Source: Hoeflea ulvae (GTDB lineage Bacteria; Pseudomonadota; Alphaproteobacteria; Rhizobiales; Rhizobiaceae). From it: a DNA stretch of 64,000 bases. The stretch spans positions 1,247,501-1,311,500 of the forward strand of contig NZ_JAOVZQ010000001.1 in assembly GCF_026619435.1 (NCBI RefSeq). Reading direction: 5' to 3'. A program made the position numbers and the translations under genes. Below the pieces are notes generated by a model. That model saw nothing but the letters and a program-made list of their open reading frames with translations, did not search any database and was not told the DNA's origin. Below, piece after piece: positions 62,490 to 64,000 of the stretch (its first letter is position 1; every line of letters begins with the position of its first letter).

Positions 62490-63376
62490 GGGTTTGCCGT
62501 CAGTCCGGTGACGATTGTTTCTGATGTTACCCTGAGCAGGTCGAGATAGGTGGGCACCGGGCCACCCGGCTCCGACAGCGAGTCCACATAGAGAACACCG
62601 CCATAGGCGATGCCGGTCTCGCGCGCCACCTGCTCCGCCGGCTTGGGCGAAACCGTGCTTTCCGAGAATATCACCGGAACCTCATTGTCGCGGATCAGGT
62701 CGATGATCCGGCGCACCTGTTGCGGCGATCCCCGGCTGTCGGCATTGATCGCCCAGATCGAGGCCTCTCTGAGGCCGAAATCCCGTGCCAGATAGGAAAA
62801 AGCGGCTTCGCTGCTGACCAGCCAGCGCTTTTCCTCCGGCAGCGCCTCTATGGCGGCCCGGATCGGCGCGAAGGTGGCGGCGATCTCGGCCTTGTAGGCT
62901 TCGCCATTGGCCAGATAGGCGGCCGCATTGTCCGGATCGGTCTCCGACAGCGCGCGCACGATGTTGTCGATATAGATATCGGCGTTGCCGGGCGACATCC
63001 AGGCATGCGGGTTGGCCCGGCCTTCATAGGCGCCTTCGGCGATCATGATCGGCTCGACTCCATCGGAGAGCACATAGGCCTTCACATTGCCGAGATTTTC
63101 CAGGTAGCGCTCGAACCATGTCTCCAGCCCGAGTCCGTTCCACAGCACGACATCGGCGCCAAGCCCGCGCTTGATGTCGCCCGGCGTTGGCCGGAACATG
63201 TGGATCTCGGCGCCTTCGCGGGTGATCGAGACCACCTCGGCATGGTCGCCGGCGATGTTGCGGGCCATGTCGGCGAATACCGTGAACGAGGTCAGGACCT
63301 TGATATCGGAAAGTGCCGGGGATGCCCCGCCGAGGATGAGCCCGAAAACGAGCCCGAGACGTGTGAACAAGTGCAT
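62486..63376 (-). CDS. sitA: Manganese ABC transporter substrate-binding protein SitA
   Basis: 296 residues, periplasmic cluster A-I metal-binding protein. A signal peptide (about residues 1-23, cut after ALS) precedes [20 protein letters not shown]. The four metal ligands of this family are visible: His in [12 protein letters not shown], His in [10 protein letters not shown], Glu in IFSESTVSP and Asp in VLYVDSLS. A His pair at these places with Glu and Asp fits Mn(II)/Fe(II) more than Zn(II). It starts the sitABCD operon, and a Mur box lies 64 bases upstream. Confidence 0.94.
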   Translation of the reverse strand: MHLFTRLGLVFGLILGGASPALSDIKVLTSFTVFADMARNIAGDHAEVVSITREGAEIHMFRPTPGDIKRGLGADVVLWNGLGLETWFERYLENLGNVKAYVLSDGVEPIMIAEGAYEGRANPHAWMSPGNADIYIDNIVRALSETDPDNAAAYLANGEAYKAEIAATFAPIRAAIEALPEEKRWLVSSEAAFSYLARDFGLREASIWAINADSRGSPQQVRRIIDLIRDNEVPVIFSESTVSPKPAEQVARETGIAYGGVLYVDSLSEPGGPVPTYLDLLRVTSETIVTGLTANP

Positions 63377-63439
63377 GGATGCTTCCTGCGAATGGTTTGC
63401 AACTTTAATCTATGCGCATTGGCGCGGCTGTCAATGCTT

Positions 63440-63456
63440 TTGCAAATCATTTGCAA
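63440..63456. promoter_or_regulatory. Mur-type box upstream of sitA
   Basis: TTGCAAATCATTTGCAA is a perfect 8-1-8 palindrome of the TGCAAAT/ATTTGCA form used by the manganese-responsive Fur homologue Mur of rhizobia and Brucella. A half site (GGTTTGCAA) stands near 63394-63402, closer to the start codon. Repression of sitABCD by Mn-Mur is the expected effect. Confidence 0.75.
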
Positions 63457-63553
63457 CAACCCCGTCAGAGGTGGCGCACTGCGCTGCGGCACAATGTCAT
63501 CTCCACCACGGGCGCCACCGCTCCATCTAGCAGGCAGATAAAAGGAGCTCGCC

Positions 63554-64000
63554 ATGGACGCACTTCTGCTGTCCCGCATTCAGTTCGCCGCCAACATCTC
63601 GTTCCACATCCTGTTTCCGACCATCACGATCGCGCTCGGATGGTTGCTGCTCTGGTTCAGGCTCCGCTTCAACCGGACCGGCGACCAGGCCTATATGGAT
63701 GCCTATTTCTTCTGGGTGAAAGTGTTTGCGCTGTCTTTTGCGATGGGCGTTGTTTCCGGCATCACCATGAGTTTCCAGTTCGGCACCAACTGGCCGGGTT
63801 TCATGGAAAGCGTCGGCAATATCGCGGGACCGCTGCTGGCCTATGAGGTGCTGACCGCGTTCTTCCTCGAAGCCGTGTTTCTCGGCATCATGCTGTTCGG
63901 CTCCCGCCGCGTTTCGGCCCGGGTCCACACGTTGGCAACCTTTCTGGTGGCCTTCGGCACCACCATGTCGGCGTTCTGGATCCTGGTGCTGAACTCCTGG
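63554..64000 (+). CDS. cydA: Cytochrome bd ubiquinol oxidase subunit I (3' partial)
   Basis: First 149 residues of the quinol-oxidising subunit of bd oxidase; the rest is outside the window. The N-terminus MDALLLSRIQFAANISFH carries the heme b595 ligand His18 (His19 in Escherichia coli), then FPTITIALGWLLLWFR and the conserved SFQFGTNWPGFM. The acidic heme-proximal segment LAYEVLTAFFLEAVFLG contains both family glutamates. AAGGAG lies seven bases before the ATG. Whether it is the CydA or cyanide-insensitive CioA type cannot be told from this part. cydB should follow downstream. Divergent from sitA. Confidence 0.94.
   Translation, partial: MDALLLSRIQFAANISFHILFPTITIALGWLLLWFRLRFNRTGDQAYMDAYFFWVKVFALSFAMGVVSGITMSFQFGTNWPGFMESVGNIAGPLLAYEVLTAFFLEAVFLGIMLFGSRRVSARVHTLATFLVAFGTTMSAFWILVLNSW

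Overview
The window reads as a chromosomal segment of a free-living alphaproteobacterium of the Rhizobiales, near Sinorhizobium/Rhizobium and possibly Hoeflea-like (the genus is inference). The evidence is high GC coding DNA, the gene order aglFGAK followed by zwf-pgl-edd, an acetoacetyl-CoA synthetase / CbrA-type kinase / phasin neighbourhood as in Sinorhizobium meliloti, a Mur-type manganese box, a tRNA-His without G-1, and rhizobial-style intergenic repeats.

Layout. 0-4.7 kb: alpha-glucoside ABC importer with alpha-glucosidase (aglF partial, aglG, aglA, aglK). 4.8-6.0 kb: three tandem paralogous small secreted proteins. 6.5-10.7 kb: Entner-Doudoroff entry operon zwf-pgl-edd. 11.4-17.6 kb: a frameshifted HTH regulator, a PuuB-like oxidase with a PuuA-like glutamine synthetase, and a frameshifted chemotaxis receptor. 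17.7-20.4 kb: an IS110-family element between two direct copies of a palindromic repeat, then about 1 kb with no convincing gene. 20.4-25 kb: Bcr/CflA-type efflux, a small conserved ORF, isocitrate lyase and its divergent XRE/RamB-type regulator. 25.3-29.8 kb: polyamine importer potFGHI with an extra small membrane protein. 29.8-39.5 kb: DUF6460-like protein, AsmA-like protein, frameshifted acetoacetyl-CoA synthetase, a 1370-residue CbrA-like histidine kinase and a phasin. 39.6-44.9 kb: tRNA-His, a stand-alone Lrp/AsnC ligand-binding domain, and a branched-chain amino acid type importer. 45-50.2 kb: RND pump, adaptor and TetR regulator with an 18-bp palindromic operator. 50.6-55.2 kb: glycine cleavage genes gcvT-H-P behind a tandem glycine riboswitch. 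55.7-57 kb: an unrecognised gene. 57.1-59.7 kb: aldehyde dehydrogenase, GST-like protein and NAD(P)H-binding protein. 59.8-63.4 kb: manganese/zinc importer sitABCD with a Mur box. The window ends inside cydA.

The genes fit together as carbon and nitrogen scavenging. Disaccharides are imported and hydrolysed to glucose, which enters the Entner-Doudoroff route. Acetate and PHB-derived C2/C4 units are handled by isocitrate lyase, acetoacetyl-CoA synthetase and phasin. Polyamines and amino acids are taken up by ABC systems and partly degraded by glutamylation/oxidation, with glycine going through the GCV system.

Three otherwise conserved genes each carry a single one-base shift in or beside a short G/C run. 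This may reflect uncorrected sequence errors rather than real gene loss. No CRISPR array, prophage or defence island was seen. The least explained items are the three secreted repeat proteins, the 442-residue orphan beside the gcv operon, the IS110 non-coding end with a target-like internal sequence, and a strong orphan terminator that may close a small RNA upstream of the CbrA-like kinase gene.
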